In this document: positions 39,361-53,300 of the stretch, in pieces
Layout: each line of letters opens with the position of its first letter
How positions within the stretch are numbered: position 1 is the stretch's first letter
Assembly: GCF_040954835.1 (NCBI RefSeq)
Contig: NC_090704.1
Location: 43,156,979-43,220,978, forward strand
From: Lepisosteus oculatus
Lineage: Eukaryota > Chordata > Actinopteri > Semionotiformes > Lepisosteidae
Length of the DNA stretch: 64,000 bases
Reading direction: 5' to 3'
The notes under the pieces: model-generated
What the model was told of the DNA's origin: nothing
The model's database searches: none
Seen by the model: only the letters and a program-made list of their open reading frames with translations
Position numbers and translations under genes: made by a program

Positions 39361-41024
39361 ACAAAAATAACTTTTTTGAGACTAATATGCAAGACTTTAT
39401 ATGAAGGGCTGATGTTTACAATGAGTGAGTCAAGTTCTACCACCTGCAAAGGGTCAGATTGCCTTTCATGTGAGGCAGTTAACATCTGTCTATAACTGAA
39501 CACTTTCAGAGTTCACATTTTATAATAATACAGAAAAGGGTCATGCAGTGTGTGCAGAATGTTTCAGAGACATACCAGGGAAGTGATTCATTGCGTTTTA
39601 ATTTAGGTTGAATAATTCCAGACTGTAACATGTTTACAATTATGAATATGACCATTATCGGGGAAAAAACCAATCTGCATTGATTCATTGTAGAAGGGAG
39701 AAAATCTAAAATGAGTTGAGTTCATACAAGCACAAAAACATGAAGTGTTTCCTGCTAGTATTAAGTCATGAAACTGGGTATTTACAGTAGCTCTGATGTG
39801 CCCTTCCTAAAACCTAGTATGGTAAATTTGCCATCTTCCAGTGATTTTACTGTGGGTATACCAAGCCTTACTGTTGCTTTTCCAGTATTTCCTACAGATA
39901 AAATGTTTTGTCATGCCTCTCTAATCCTGGCTGTATTTTCACTTTGAATTCTGCGTGCTTTCATTGTGGCTAACTGCAGAATTAGGGTACACTCAGAATC
40001 CAGGGGTGACCAGCCCTGGTTCGGAAGATTCTCAATCCACAGGCGCATCAATAAACTCTTCCAACACTGATGCATTTGGGAAGATAATTGGTTCAGTCAA
40101 GAGAGGAGTGCCTAGCTGTGATCTTTGAGAGCTAGGCATTCGTTTCAGATGATATCTACATCACCTACCTGAACAACCCACCTGCTTCAGTGGTCAAAAT
40201 GAAATTGTTCCATGTATTTCAAAAGGCTGTGAATCGTAAAACTTGTCTCTCCGGGAGCAGTGTTGGCCATTTCTGTCATAAACTAAACATTATTCAGTGT
40301 TCACTATTGCAGGATTTCTTTCCAGAAATTCACAAGACATACAGTATTTAAGCATCTAATGAATACGTGTCCTGTCAGTTACTAGTTAATAATGTGCAAA
40401 TGACAAGGCTGGCTTGAACTCCCTCTTGCAGTAAGGAGGGCTATTCTATAGGGCCCTAATGGGATGCAGAATATATAGCTACATATTTGCCTAATAACTC
40501 TAGTGTTCAGTGTCTTTCATTTTAAATGTAATTAACAATGTCTTTGTGCTCTTGTAATTTAAAACAAAGAGGTGAATAATGACTCATTTTATGCAATTTT
40601 ATTTAATGCTGCTAATCAAATATCAATGAAACCAATAGCATTTCAGAATCTGTTCTGATCTGACCCCAGCCCTGTCTAGACCAAATACTGTATGTAATAA
40701 AGGGACAGTGTTCAATAAAAAGTAAATCATTACTTAAGCCAAATATGAGGTGACCTCTCTATTCTTTTCAGGTTTAAATCAATGGAATGAAAATGTTAAC
40801 TTGTGATAGTAGTTCATGGATGCACAAGTCTGTGTATAGGTTTACCAATCACGTTTAGCAACGCTTTATCAAGCATTGTCTAAATGTAATGAATGAAGAG
40901 GTGGACAGAATGTATTTTTCAAACCAAATATATATTTTTGTAGTTCTTATTTACCATTTTATCATGCTATTTTAAAGAATCTGGGGTTTGCAATACTGAA
41001 TCCTAAGTGGGTGTCCTGTAGTTT

Positions 41025-41038
41025 CCACTAGGTGGCAC
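41025..41038 (+). promoter_or_regulatory. Candidate CTCF core motif
   Basis: CCACTAGGTGGCAC matches the CTCF core CCASYAGRKGGCRS at all 14 positions. It lies midway between the FADS6 and TRIM16 blocks, outside the recognised SINEs. Binding is unproven; a 14-base degenerate match can occur by chance. Confidence 0.45.
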
Positions 41039-43054
41039 CTTTTCTCCTGCCTGAAGGGATCTGTGCCGAAAAATCTTGCTTTGAACTTCCAGCTAAACTT
41101 GGAAAACTATCAATGTTGTAATCTTTTCTATTTTGCATGACAGTAATGCCAGACATTGTTAATGTGTAGAGAAATAGTTTTTTTTTTCTCCAATATTTAC
41201 ATATCTGGTTCTGGAAATGAACCCTATGTAGCTGATGTGAAAACCCTTAACTGTTCTTTGTTAGCACTGGCAAAAAAGGTGATGAAATTCACTATCAGCA
41301 TCCTGCACTGGGAGATCACTTCAGAATCCTGGGTACTAAACCAGTTCCATTGACATCCAAGTCTCAGGCACCTCATGATTTAACAGTTTACACAGCAACT
41401 GGGGACCTCAGGACATTTCCTCCATTTAGTAAAATGTTGTAAAATTAAATTTAAAACCTTTTTGAAGTTGTGTTAGCAAACTAATTTGTTAAGCCACACA
41501 TCAAATGACACATCAGTATCATTTTAATTAAAGCACTCTAAATACAAATTTACATAAATATAAACAACAAGTAACAGAACTAATATAATACAATACAGGA
41601 TAATACAATTTTGAATAGCACACTTACAAGGGGGTATTAACAAAAATAATTTGAATTCCAAAATGGGGAGCGCTATTTCTAAGTGTACAGGAAAAGGAAA
41701 ATATATACCGTACAACACAGTAAGACGTGTAAGTTTCCCCCTAGATTACTAAACTGTTGAGAATATTTTAGTGGGTATTAAAATTAAGATTAAAGATTAA
41801 GATTATATAAACATGCTGTTTTTAAGAAAAAACAGTTATCTTTATTTTTGCCATGTTTCTTGCCAAAATGTATACCATTTCGGTAAGTGCCCATTCCTTC
41901 TACAAAATACAAACTCATACAAAACCTCAGCCTGTGGTCAAAGTGGCATTGATTCATTAATTCTTATTGTGAAAGTGTTCTGTGTCTTACACAAAGCTAT
42001 CACCTTAGATACTGATCAGAGTCTTTCTGATTGAGAAATAGTGTAGAACCCTTCACATACAGTATCAGTTATCTGGAGAGGGTGACACAGTGCAAACTAA
42101 TCTTGTAGGCTTCTGAAGAATTCAAAACGTAGAGAACTAACCTGATGTTGCAGCCAAGTCTTCCATGCTGTTAGTTTAAGAGTTCTTATTTTTTCATGAA
42201 TAACTGATTTTAGGAAGTTTTATTAGCCTCTGAGCTCAAAGGTGGACATTGACACAAAGTGAAATTAAGATCTGTAGTGACGTTATTCAATGCTTTCAGT
42301 CTCACTTATCAGGTTCTGCAAGTTGATAAAGTTTGTTGAATTATGCAAGTTGACATTTGCACTTTTAAAGTGCAAATTGAGCAAATGCACTTCCTTAATC
42401 GCTACTGCCTACACCATGGGTTGTGTTTAATCCTCCATTGTGACTATTATTTAATTAAAAATGGTGATGATCAGTAAAGGGGCTGTCACTGGTAGTCATT
42501 TGTGAAAAACAACTGTCAGCATTTTTGCTCTAAAGTAGCTTCTAATCATGGTCCCTATTTACCTGGAAGGCTTATATGAACTTTGAATATGTCTTGTTTC
42601 TCTTGATCCAGTAGGACAGTAGATAAGATTTCTGTACACCAGCACAAGAGGTGAAATTAACTATTTCTTCAGCTGGAGTGTAAGTACTAAAGGACAGGTG
42701 GTAAAAGTACTGTGCATAATATTAGCATTATTGGCAAACCAGACAAAAGTTAGTTGTGGCTATTACACATTGTTTCTACTTATCATACTTTAGCACTTTG
42801 AGGATCAAAGCAATTAAAAAATACCAAAATGAATATACAACAAGAACTGAGTCATCTTTGAAGTTTCAGTCATATAATGGGTGGCGTTCCTGTGTTTAAA
42901 CTAAACCACAATTATTACTGTCTTCCCACATAGGAATTTAGCAGGGACACCAAGGTTAACACTATTGACATAGGATCTTCATCAATAACATGGGATCTTC
43001 ACTGACCAAGCAGATGCAACATGAGTTTAAAGTGAGATAAAGTTTTTTATCTGA

Positions 43055-43266
43055 AGTATAACAGTGCTCCCTGTCACCTTAATGGGGAGCTGAAAATGTT
43101 TTCTTTACTTTGGAAACTATTTCAGGGGTAAGAGTTCCATCTACTGGTGCAGCTACCGTACATCTCTCCAATAGCAACCTGGTTTTCCCTTGAAGTCTTC
43201 TATCCCAGTATTGGTCTGCCCCAATCTGGTTTAGCTTCTGAGATCTGATGAGTTCAGCTTAGAGGG
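43055..43266 (-). repeat. 5S-headed SINE, reverse copy
   Basis: The reverse strand reads a 5S rRNA-like head (CATCAGATCTCAGAAGCTAA, then CAATACTGGGATAGAAGAC in place of 5S 'TACTTGGATGGGAGAC'). The family body follows (GTTGCTATTGG, a CTCF-like CCAGTAGATGGAAC, CATTAAGGTGACAGGGAG). It is truncated before the family's 3' tail. Confidence 0.7.
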
Positions 43267-44307
43267 TGGTAATGTTGCTATTGAGAAAATGTGATTTCTT
43301 CCCATTTCATCGCTTTTATTTTTAATTGCTTTCATTATCTTGTAGATAATTAGAGTCGAGTAGACTTATTCCAAGACACTCTCCGATTTCTGTTCAGGAT
43401 CAGTTTGAAGGTGGTATATCTGATGGCTACTATCCTACTATCTAAATCAGAGCATTAACGCTGTGAATATTATTTGCCAAAAAACAGAAAGGAAGTATAT
43501 ACAAAGCATAACTTTATTAAAGAGCCTTAGGTTATGTTTGCTTCAGGACATGACAAATAACTCCTTATCCAAACTATAGTTGTATAATAGTATAATAATA
43601 AAAGTATAAGTATAATAATAAAAAATATTTGCAAAGATAAGGCTCCAAAATGTTCCATGTAGATCTTTTAAGCTGTCATACAGTATTTTGTTCATGCACT
43701 ATACACAATTAACTATTAATAAGTAATACCATAATATTTTTAGAAGTGGCCTTACATTAGTTTAACATTTATGTCATTACTAATAGTATGGTTTTAATCT
43801 TGATCTTCTAGAAGCCATGGGATATTTATTAATAAATTTGTACTATATACAGTATATATGTTTACAGGATACATACCATGCTTTGAGACATATTTGTTTC
43901 ACATACAGTTTACATGAGATATTATACTTTCAGGAGTTGTATTTTGGTATATGTACAGATGTACAAGTTCTTTTTAGTTGGATAATTTTGAACGGAGCCG
44001 TGTCTCAAGCAGAGCCGCATGTGCTGTAACTGAGGCGAGGTGCAATGGGATGCAAAGAAGAGAAGTCAAAAAAAGAGAATTAGAAAAACAGAACAAACAT
44101 TTACCCTTCCTTTGTAACTTTTCTCCTTGCTTTCAGAACATTCTGCAGCCGTCTCCTCCCCTCACTGCTGGCACAGTGGGGGCGGGGGGAGGGGTGGGAC
44201 CGGGAAGCTGCTCTGACGCTCTGCATTCCTTAGGTGTGGTTTCCAGCTCGACTGTGCGTGCGCTCAGGTTGTCAGAGAGTGTAGAAGCACCCAGGAAACT
44301 GGACGCA

Positions 44308-47300
44308 ATGCCTGACACTGAAACAGCAAAGCCTCCGGACCGGCCTGCCTGCCCCATATGTTCTGGGGGTTTTGAAGACCCTGTAACCTTTGAATGTGGC
44401 CACTGCTTCTGCAGGGGTTGCCTGGGTGAGACATGGGACAAAGCGGAGAGCAAGGATGTCTCCAGCTGTCCACAGTGCCAGGACACGTCTCAGTTCAGAA
44501 CTCCCCCTGGGGAGAATGGTCTGATGAATGGGACAGGGGAACACCAGGCAGAGACAGTGGAAGAGTTCAATGGTGAAAAAACTCCGGAGGAGATGCAAGA
44601 GCCCGGAGAAGGAGAAGGAAAAGAAAAAGCGGAGGAGGTGGAGAGAGTGGAGGAGGAGGAGACCCCGGCGGCCCTGGGCCCCGATGATGTGGTGTGTGAC
44701 TCCTGCATCGAGACCCACTCCAGGGCTGTGAAGTCCTGCCTCACCTGCATGGTCTCCTACTGCGAGAGCCACCTCCGGCCTCACCTGGAGAACGTCAAGT
44801 TCCAGAACCACCGGCTGGTGGAGCCGCTGAGGGACATCGAGAGCCGGACCTGCGAGACCCACCGGCAGTCCCTGGACGTCTTCTGCCTGGCAGACAACTC
44901 CTGCCTCTGCCAGGGCTGCATGGAGGAAGGGCACCGAGGGCACAATACTGTGCCAGTAGGGGATGCAAGAAAGCAGATTGAGGTATGTTCCTACAGTATG
45001 AGTGTCACAGGAATCGTGGGCAAATGTCACTTAGAAGAGGAAGGGATATAGAAACAGCTAATTTCCTCACAATGGGTAGCACACTGATTTCATTTCAAAA
45101 TGTCTTGCACACAGACATATGTGAAATGTCAGTGGAGAGGATCTATATTTTCCCCCTTTATTCAAATTAATGTTGGAATTGTTGAATACATTTAATTATT
45201 CTGTGTTTTTCCATGAGCTACTCTCAGGATTGCTGTCATAGGAAAGCAAAAATCATCTTTTGGTATAAAATCTTTTCTTTCTGACATTTCCATTGTCTTT
45301 GAACATACATGGATTTTAAAGTGCATATAAATAAACAGTCCTTTGTTTGCAGAGGAACCGGTCTGGTGCCGTAAAGGAGAGTAAAAAAAACAAGACACTC
45401 TGTGTTTTATTTTTTTTCTGAATAAAAGTACAGAGTAAAACTCCTGTGAAGTTCCTGTGTCCACCAGGTGTTTTCTGCTTATCTGATTTTCCTATGTAAG
45501 TAAACAAAGCTGAAGTGTTTTTGACTTGCATATGATTCAGCTCACTTGAAAATACTTTCTTTTTCTTTAAAGAAACACCTTTAATTTGCTCATTTCACCC
45601 TTTAACTTTAATTTCCCTTTGCTTTAATTGAGATAATTAATCGCTTTCTTAGGTAATTACATCAGCAAAAGCTGATATGGGTGATATGGTGCTGATGCCT
45701 AAAAGGCATGGTGTTTTATATCACTGGTCACTGGTGTTTTATATCAACACACAACCTACTTACATGCTCAGAGCTTTCGGTTCTGTGTTGTTGTTTAATT
45801 TATGAAGAGCTTCAGATAAGTGCATCACATTTTTATCAAGGGATCCAGTGGATAACTAAGGAAAATCTACTCCATCTGTCCTTTATTCAGGCTTTCATTT
45901 CTCCAGACTTGTTAAGAAGACACCAGTGTTGATTTGTAACTCGTTTGTTATCCGTGTTACAGAGAACACTATTTGCATATTACATAGGGAAATGTGTTAC
46001 TGACAGCTCCACAAAGTACTATAGATTCTGAAAAGACAAGAACACAGAAGTCTTTAATATTCATTATGTAGACATACAGTATTTGAAGGTATAGTGGGTC
46101 TTTGCCAGTAGCCATCACCCTGCAACTCACAGCTGGCAGCCCACTGAAGCTCAGCAGGTGTTTGCTTGGTCAGTACCTTGAGGGGAGCCCTCCTGGGAAA
46201 AACCTAAGGTTGCTGCTGGAAGTGGTGTTATTGGGGCCAGTAGGGAGCGCTCACCCTGCGGTCTGTGTGGGTCTTAATGCCCCAGTATAGTGACAGGGAT
46301 GCTATACTATAAAACAGGTACTGTCTGTTGGATGAATAAGATGAAAACCGAGGTCCTGACTCTCTGTGGTCATTTCCCTGGAATTTACCAATCGTAAAAT
46401 AATACAGTTTAAATGGTATTTCCTTTGTACTGCATAGTAAAACTAAAAACAAACTGTCTTGCAAATACTGTATTAACACCAGACTTTTTAAAGTTAAAAC
46501 CATTTTTGCAAGTTATTCTGCAAAATCTCTCCAGAAGCATCTGAAATTGTCTCAAGCAAAAAAAAAAGATAAAGATTCTTGATTTGATAACGTTGGAAGA
46601 AATAACTTCATTCCCTGAAGCTGCATCATGTCAATCTATAAGAAATTGTAACTTTTGACCCTACACTTCCTGCATTCTCCAACCCCCACCCCACCCCCCC
46701 TCCTCAAAGAAAACAGGAATGCTCTGTCAGGCATGTTCTGACTTGGGTTTCAAGTCTCATTATTTGTGAGATCCAGTAACAAAAGCCTACAGCTAATTTT
46801 CTTAAGCAGCTTCATTTGAATATGAAACAAGTAACAGATCCTTTGAGTAACTGTTACATTAAGAGTACAGCACTAACCTAGCACCGTTTAATCTTGTGAT
46901 TGTTAGTACAAAATTCCTTCTCCACCTTGCTTTCAAGCACATCACACCTTAATGACGCATTTCAACAAAACAAAGTGTTGCAATTCAAGTTCTCTGTATT
47001 TCCTCATTATTAACCACAGTCACATACTTGTGCAGAAACAACGCAGATTTCTTTGTATGTTATCTGATATAAAAAAAACATTTTCTGTTTTTCTTTTGCA
47101 ACCTCACTAGTACTTCAAGTTAAAAGTCCATGTGTGCTTTAATGTCTCACCATGGGTGCATCAGAAAAAAGTCAAGACATATAAAAGTACATTTTAGTTA
47201 CATAACTCAGCAGTAGTGCTAATTTCGTATCTGTGTTTTATAATGCAGCTTTTCAAATTGTAATATCTCTATTTTTTGTTTCTTTTCATTCATCTGGAGT

Positions 47301-50300
47301 AGAGGTAAGAAAATCATCAGACTTGATCAGAATGATATGTTTGGGTGTACACCCCCACTCTACGCTGCTTATTATAATTATTTTAAAAAGCCAAAGGGCA
47401 AGACTACAACTCATTTTAAAGTTTATCAAAGAGAACGGTAATTCTCGTATTTCCAGATTGTGTGATAAAAAGATGAGATGGTTCCTACAGTGACAATTAT
47501 CTAAGAGAAAAACAATGACTAGTACACTCTCATGTTTCTGCTGCTGACTTGTCAGAATGGGTCTACAGCATACAGTAAGGCATTGTTCACTGCAAAGCTG
47601 CACACTGGTGGGCTGAGGTTAGGGGTTGGAAACAGGAAAGGTGGTTATACCTGTGTCACTGACAGCTAAATTGAAAAGAACTTATGTAAAGTTGCATCTG
47701 TCCTGGTGGAGGGCCTCCATTCACACCTGCTTAAAGAGAGCTTCACTGGGTGTACAGTACTTAGCCTCCACTTCTCAGAGCCAGGTGGCACTGCTTGACA
47801 AGACTGCCAGGTCTAGGGGTTTTGCACACTTTTGAGGTCATTTATTACCGAATGGCCGCAATGAATTCCTCTCACCCCGACTAGAATCCTGTGTGCTAGA
47901 AGTTTTGGGTCCTAGAAACTCCATATAAATAAAATATCTTGTCTCAATCTGCTCTTCCAGGTCAGTCCGTTTCCTTAAGGCATATCGTGATTGCTTCCTG
48001 CTCGTTGCAGTGTCTCAACCTGTGTGAAGAATATATGGTCTAGCCACCTCTAACACTAACTTAATATTGCTATACTGATTATATTGCTAATCTGATTTTT
48101 CTCTATACTTTTATACAAAATAGTTTTTTTTACACAACACAATTCAAGCAGCAGCCTTTCAATGCATCGGTCACAACAGATTTTTAAAATAGCAGCGGCA
48201 GCCAAGATGAGTACTGATCACAAGTTTGATCACAAGCTGGGCAGCATGTTACTACATCATACAGCACATTGAAGGTTACCATGAATACATCAGCATGTGC
48301 CATTATTTAAAAGACCTTTTAAAAATCTGAGTATACTGAAGTGAAGGAAAACCTCAAATGTCTTCAGGCAAGGCATTTCTTTGGGAATGCTACAGTATGT
48401 TGAATGGATTCTTTTGAAACCTTTGAATTATGACACTTAAAACCCAGAAAATCCATGCAGGGTTTTGAAGATGGATAATCATTCATGGGGAACAATCTGG
48501 GGACCTGTTAGTGGGGACTCTAACTTGGAAACTCGGTCATTATCCTACAGATGGTAAAATTGCATCATTGATTCTTTAACCAAGCAAACTTTATCAACAA
48601 AGCAAATGCTATCAAATTAATCAGATTCAAGTCACTTTTCCACCAGTGGTTCTCAATGCGTTTTTGCTTTTTGTGTTTTTCAGGAAGAAATGCGGAAGAA
48701 ATGTGCAGAAATGATTAAAACTCTTACAGCTGCTGAGAATGCCATTAGCAAGCTAGAGACCAACACCAAATCCATCGAGGTACACACTGTATTTACTGCA
48801 CCTAAAGATGACTTCAAATAACTGAAGTACTAGTATTGCATTCCAAAGAAGGGATTGTGTTTTTTGCATTCCAGGGGGCTGTTCATGCATTTGTCTAAAT
48901 GCCTTTAAGGTATAAAAGCACAACTCATGAATAAAAACGGGTCCTTTCAGATTTTTATATTCTGACAATAAAGACATTCTCACGTATTTATATTATCAGC
49001 AATAACACGAGAACTCCAGCTAAGGAGAAGAGCCTAACGCTTGTAACAGCACTATATTTCAGAAAAGCTATTTTTCACCTCCTCTTTCTTTGCAACAGAT
49101 GTACCTTGTGTTTACAGCTGCTGCAAACCAGGTAGTCTGAAAATGAATTAGCTGATTCCTTGAAGTTGTCTGGTATCAGTGGATTTTGTAGTTTTGTGGA
49201 AAATGAAACTTTTGCAAAGAATTAGGGTTTAGAGAGATGTGCTTTTAGAGAGATGTTTTTTAAACAAAATCTGCACATTTAACTATAGTATCTTGGTATC
49301 TACAGCTGTATTGTGTACCCTACTGGTGTGGTTTTGTAGAACACAGCCTGGAGCCAATTTAACAAGTTAATAATTGCATAATACTTTTATTGTGTGCATA
49401 TCAAAACTAATAAACGAATGCATACCTATCTCAAGGTAATGTTATGTAAGTCACCAGAATAGTAACTTACAGTTTTCATCATGTTATGTAACTACACCTG
49501 GTTTTGATGCATTTTTTAGCAGGCAAAAAAGGGAAGTAAATAAAATAGACTTCCATCATAAAATCTGGTGCAAATTAAATAAATTAAAATCTGCATGAAT
49601 ATATATACTAATTTAATTTAGTGTTTCACATGAAAGAAAGAAACCACTCTTGAAATGGTACATTAATTGCATTTTGAAGGAGAAAAGCATATGATCTGGA
49701 TCCTAACGTAAGGAGATTAGGGACACAAGGATATTAAATTGCATTGTTTTGTTCTGGGTTCCTCTGACACGTTGGTTGTTCTGTTGTGCTTGTTCAGAAT
49801 TCTGTGAAAGATGTCAAGGCCACCATTGAGGAGCAGTTTTCAGCCCTGGTTGAGGCAGTGGAGAAGGCCAAGAAGGAGGTGAAGGAGTTCCTGGTGAACG
49901 AGAAGAGCTCAGCTGTCAAACAGGCAGAGGGAATCAAGGCCCACCTGGAGCAGAAGTGCACCGAACTGAAGAAAACACAGGTGCAAGTGGAGAAGCTGTC
50001 CAAGAAAAAGAATGATATTGATTTCCTCCAGGTAACGTACCAGAGTAGGGAATAGTTTTTCCCTGTTCACACAGTATCCCAGGCTTGTTTGTATTTCTAT
50101 TGCAGCTCAAAATAAACTCAAGAACTTGACATGTTTGAACATGAAGCTTTCAAGACCAGTCTGACTAATCCTGAAGAACAGAACATTTTGCCCAGACAAG
50201 TGTTTTCTACACAGAGAGTGAAAATGTTTCTGGTCTTTTTGTATACTATTCTTATATCAGAATTAAAAAAAAAAACAACTAATTCTAGACCTGGCTGTAC

Positions 50301-53300
50301 TAGTATACTGTCTTTCGTGTCAAGTCTTTCCTTTCTTGCATTTATTCTTTGAACCTGTTTCAATTATCAATTTTAATCCACACTTTGAATGCACTTACAG
50401 GAGGAAACAAAGGCTAGAGTTCTAAGGAGATCTGTTTACCTTCCATTTTGTATAATCTGTAGGTTATAGTTAACAGCCATATGATGAACACAATTGGAAA
50501 AGCAATTTATTCCTCCTCTGTCTCAGAATGGTATCTGTTAAGATGCTGATCACTGTGCTTGGTCATTTCGTTATAGTAAGCACAATATTCACAGAACTAA
50601 GAACATTGTTTTATACCTCAAGGTTACTAATGTTTCTGATTCAGATTTAATCCATCTCTGTGCACAAAGTTCTGACCACAAAGATGAGATTTCTGAATGG
50701 GAGTATTCAAAGGATGACTATGACTATACATGACCTCCAATACACTGTATAAAGTCTGCAAATCCGTAATTGCTACCTTCTGTGTTCCAGGATTACTGTG
50801 AATGGAAACAGGGGGCACCCGATGTTACCCTACCTGGCGTTTACATTGGCCTCATGGACCGTCTACCCAGCTTTAGTAGAGTTGTGATTGAGTCCACAAA
50901 GGAGATCTGTGGCCAGCTCCTGTCCACTTACAGGGACAATCTCAAGGAGGTCTGCAAGAATGGTGAGTCAGGGCACCCCCTGCAGGGAGGCACAAGACAC
51001 TGCATGTGTCCTTCATGCCCTGATGGGAACATCCACAGTGCTGGCCCTGATCTTGGAAGATCACCATTACCATCAAAATTCCTGTAAATGTTCAGATTCT
51101 GGTCATAATTCCTATGTAAAGCAGAACTCTTTCTCTGTGCCCCTGCAACATTATTACACCCAGGCCAAATGCACTCAGGTCTTTATGTATAGTACTGCAG
51201 GTGCTTTACATTGCCTCTTACTTATTCCAAGGCTTTTTATCTTACTTGGGAAAAACAAATATATTCATGATTGCTGTTCTTATTAATATTGATTTATTAT
51301 TGATCTTATATTGATCAAGATTAGAATGAAGGCAAGATATTTTATATGGATGGCTATCTTATTCCACATTCCCACAGTCTAAAACCCTCTGTGTGAATTT
51401 TATATGAACCAGTGTATGTCTGGTATTAGTCTATTTTGTGTTTCAATGTTGATTCGGAAATGCGCTGTGTTGACCTTGTTAATGGCTGACAGATGAAATC
51501 TTGGGGAATCTAACTTGTATGAGACTGTGTGTCATAATAATGTGCAGAGTTCAGAAACACACCTGTAATCAGTTCCACAAACAAAAAGGCTCACTGAGTA
51601 ATTACATTACTCAATGCAGAGACTCCCTATGAATCACATTAGTATAAGGCATATGAGAAAGTGAGATATTTGCCTTTTGTTTTTTAATCAACAAAAATAA
51701 TGTGGTTACTATTATGTGCTGAAAACAAAACACAGCACAATATTTACAGAAAAAAATTATTAAAGCTTGCAAATTACAGCTCAGCAAACCTACCTAGAAG
51801 ACCTGTTTCAAAAATGACAATAAAAAAACCCTAATTTTTGCAGCTGTCTATTCAACAACTGTATGCTGAAACCTGACACTAACTTTCCATTTTTCTTGCT
51901 ATCTTTCAGATAAATGCAGCATAAAAACCACAGTTCATGCAATAATCCCACTTAAGCATCATATTTCAATGCCAGAGCCACAGACTCGGAGTGACTTCCT
52001 TAAATGTGAGTAGGCACATATTCAAATCCTAACAGAATCAATTATTTATTAAGTCCCATTAAGTCTCTTTCAATTACCTTTATCAACTCATTGCTATAGT
52101 AGCTCTAGCAGTGCTTGGAACATTTTCCTCAACAAGTCTACGTATCAAGGTAGGAGATGATCATTAATGAATGAATTCACTGTGAAATACACTAGCCTTT
52201 TTATTTATTATTTTAAGCCTTTTGCTGTTCCTGGAATAATGTGTTAGCTGTCAACATGAAAAGAAATCTTATTAAAATGTGAACAGTTTCTGTTATCTGT
52301 AAATATCCATAATGGATGGCACAGTGGCTCAGAGGTTAGCACTGCTGACTATCTGACTATCAGCTGTCTTTGTGGACTTTGTACAATATGTTGTCCCGTG
52401 ATCTTCTGTGTTTCCTATGGGTCCTCCAGTGTTCTTCCATAATCCCAAATCATACTGCTAGGTTAATTAGCTTCTATGAAAACTGGCCCTGGTGTAAATA
52501 TGTGCGTATCTGTGTCTGTGTGTTCCCTGCAACGGACTGGCATCCTGTCCAGGGTGTATCCTGCCTTTGTAGCCTGTTGCTTGCCAGGATAGGCTCCAGC
52601 TCCCCTGAGAACATTGGAAGAAGCAGTTAGAAAATGGATGGATGTAAATATCCATAACTACTATCATTAACTTAGCTGATGAAAATAATAAAGTAGATCC
52701 CACCTTCATAACCCTGTCATATCCCTTCACCAGATACTTCCCCCATGACCTTCGACCCAGACACAGCACACAGGTTCCTACGTCTCACAGAAGACAACAG
52801 GAAGGTGACCAACACCACACCCTGGCAGCACCCCTACATGGACGTCCCCGAGCGATTCGAGCACTGGCGTCAAGTGCTGGCGTCCGAGAGCTTCTACCTG
52901 GGTAGGCACTATTTTGAGGCTGACATCAGCGGAGAGGGCACCCACGTGGGGGTCACCTACAAGAGCATCGACCGTAAAGGCCAGGAGAACAACAGCTGTA
53001 TCACGGGCAACGACTTCTCCTGGTGCCTGCAGTGGAACGCCAAGCAGTTCTCAGCCTGGCACAGTGACGTGGAGACGCCGCTCAAGGTGGAGAAGTTCAC
53101 ACGGATCGGGGTCTACGTCGACTACTCCAGGGGCGTTCTGGGTTTCTACGGAGTCGCGGACACTATGACTCTTATCCACAAGTACAAGGCCAAGTTTCAA
53201 GAGCCCCTTTACCCTGCCTTCTGGCTGTCTAAGAAGGAGAACACGGTTCAGCTGGTTGGGCCTGGAGACGCACCTCCTCAGAAGACCCCTTCAGCCCCTC

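Larger units (their letters stand above)
38909..44136. other. FADS6-TRIM16 intergenic region (synteny junction)
   Basis: AT-rich DNA with no recognisable gene. It holds the FADS6 3' UTR end, a candidate CTCF site and a reverse 5S-headed SINE. A block at about 40000-40190 (GACCAGCCCTGGTTCGGAAG onward) looks like a dispersed fish repeat that I cannot name. A good acceptor ending at 44136 implies a non-coding TRIM16 exon somewhere upstream. Confidence 0.55.

Noticed and set aside
43978-44307. Open frame running into TRIM16 from upstream, suggesting a longer N-terminus
   Set aside because: A strong acceptor ends at 44136 and no in-frame Met lies between it and MPDTE at 44308. The frame upstream of the acceptor is probably intron, and the RING starts 15 residues after MPDTE as usual.
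44264-45030. Long reverse-strand frame over TRIM16 exon 1
   Set aside because: It is the antisense shadow of a GC-rich coding exon; splice phases and domain content support only the forward strand.
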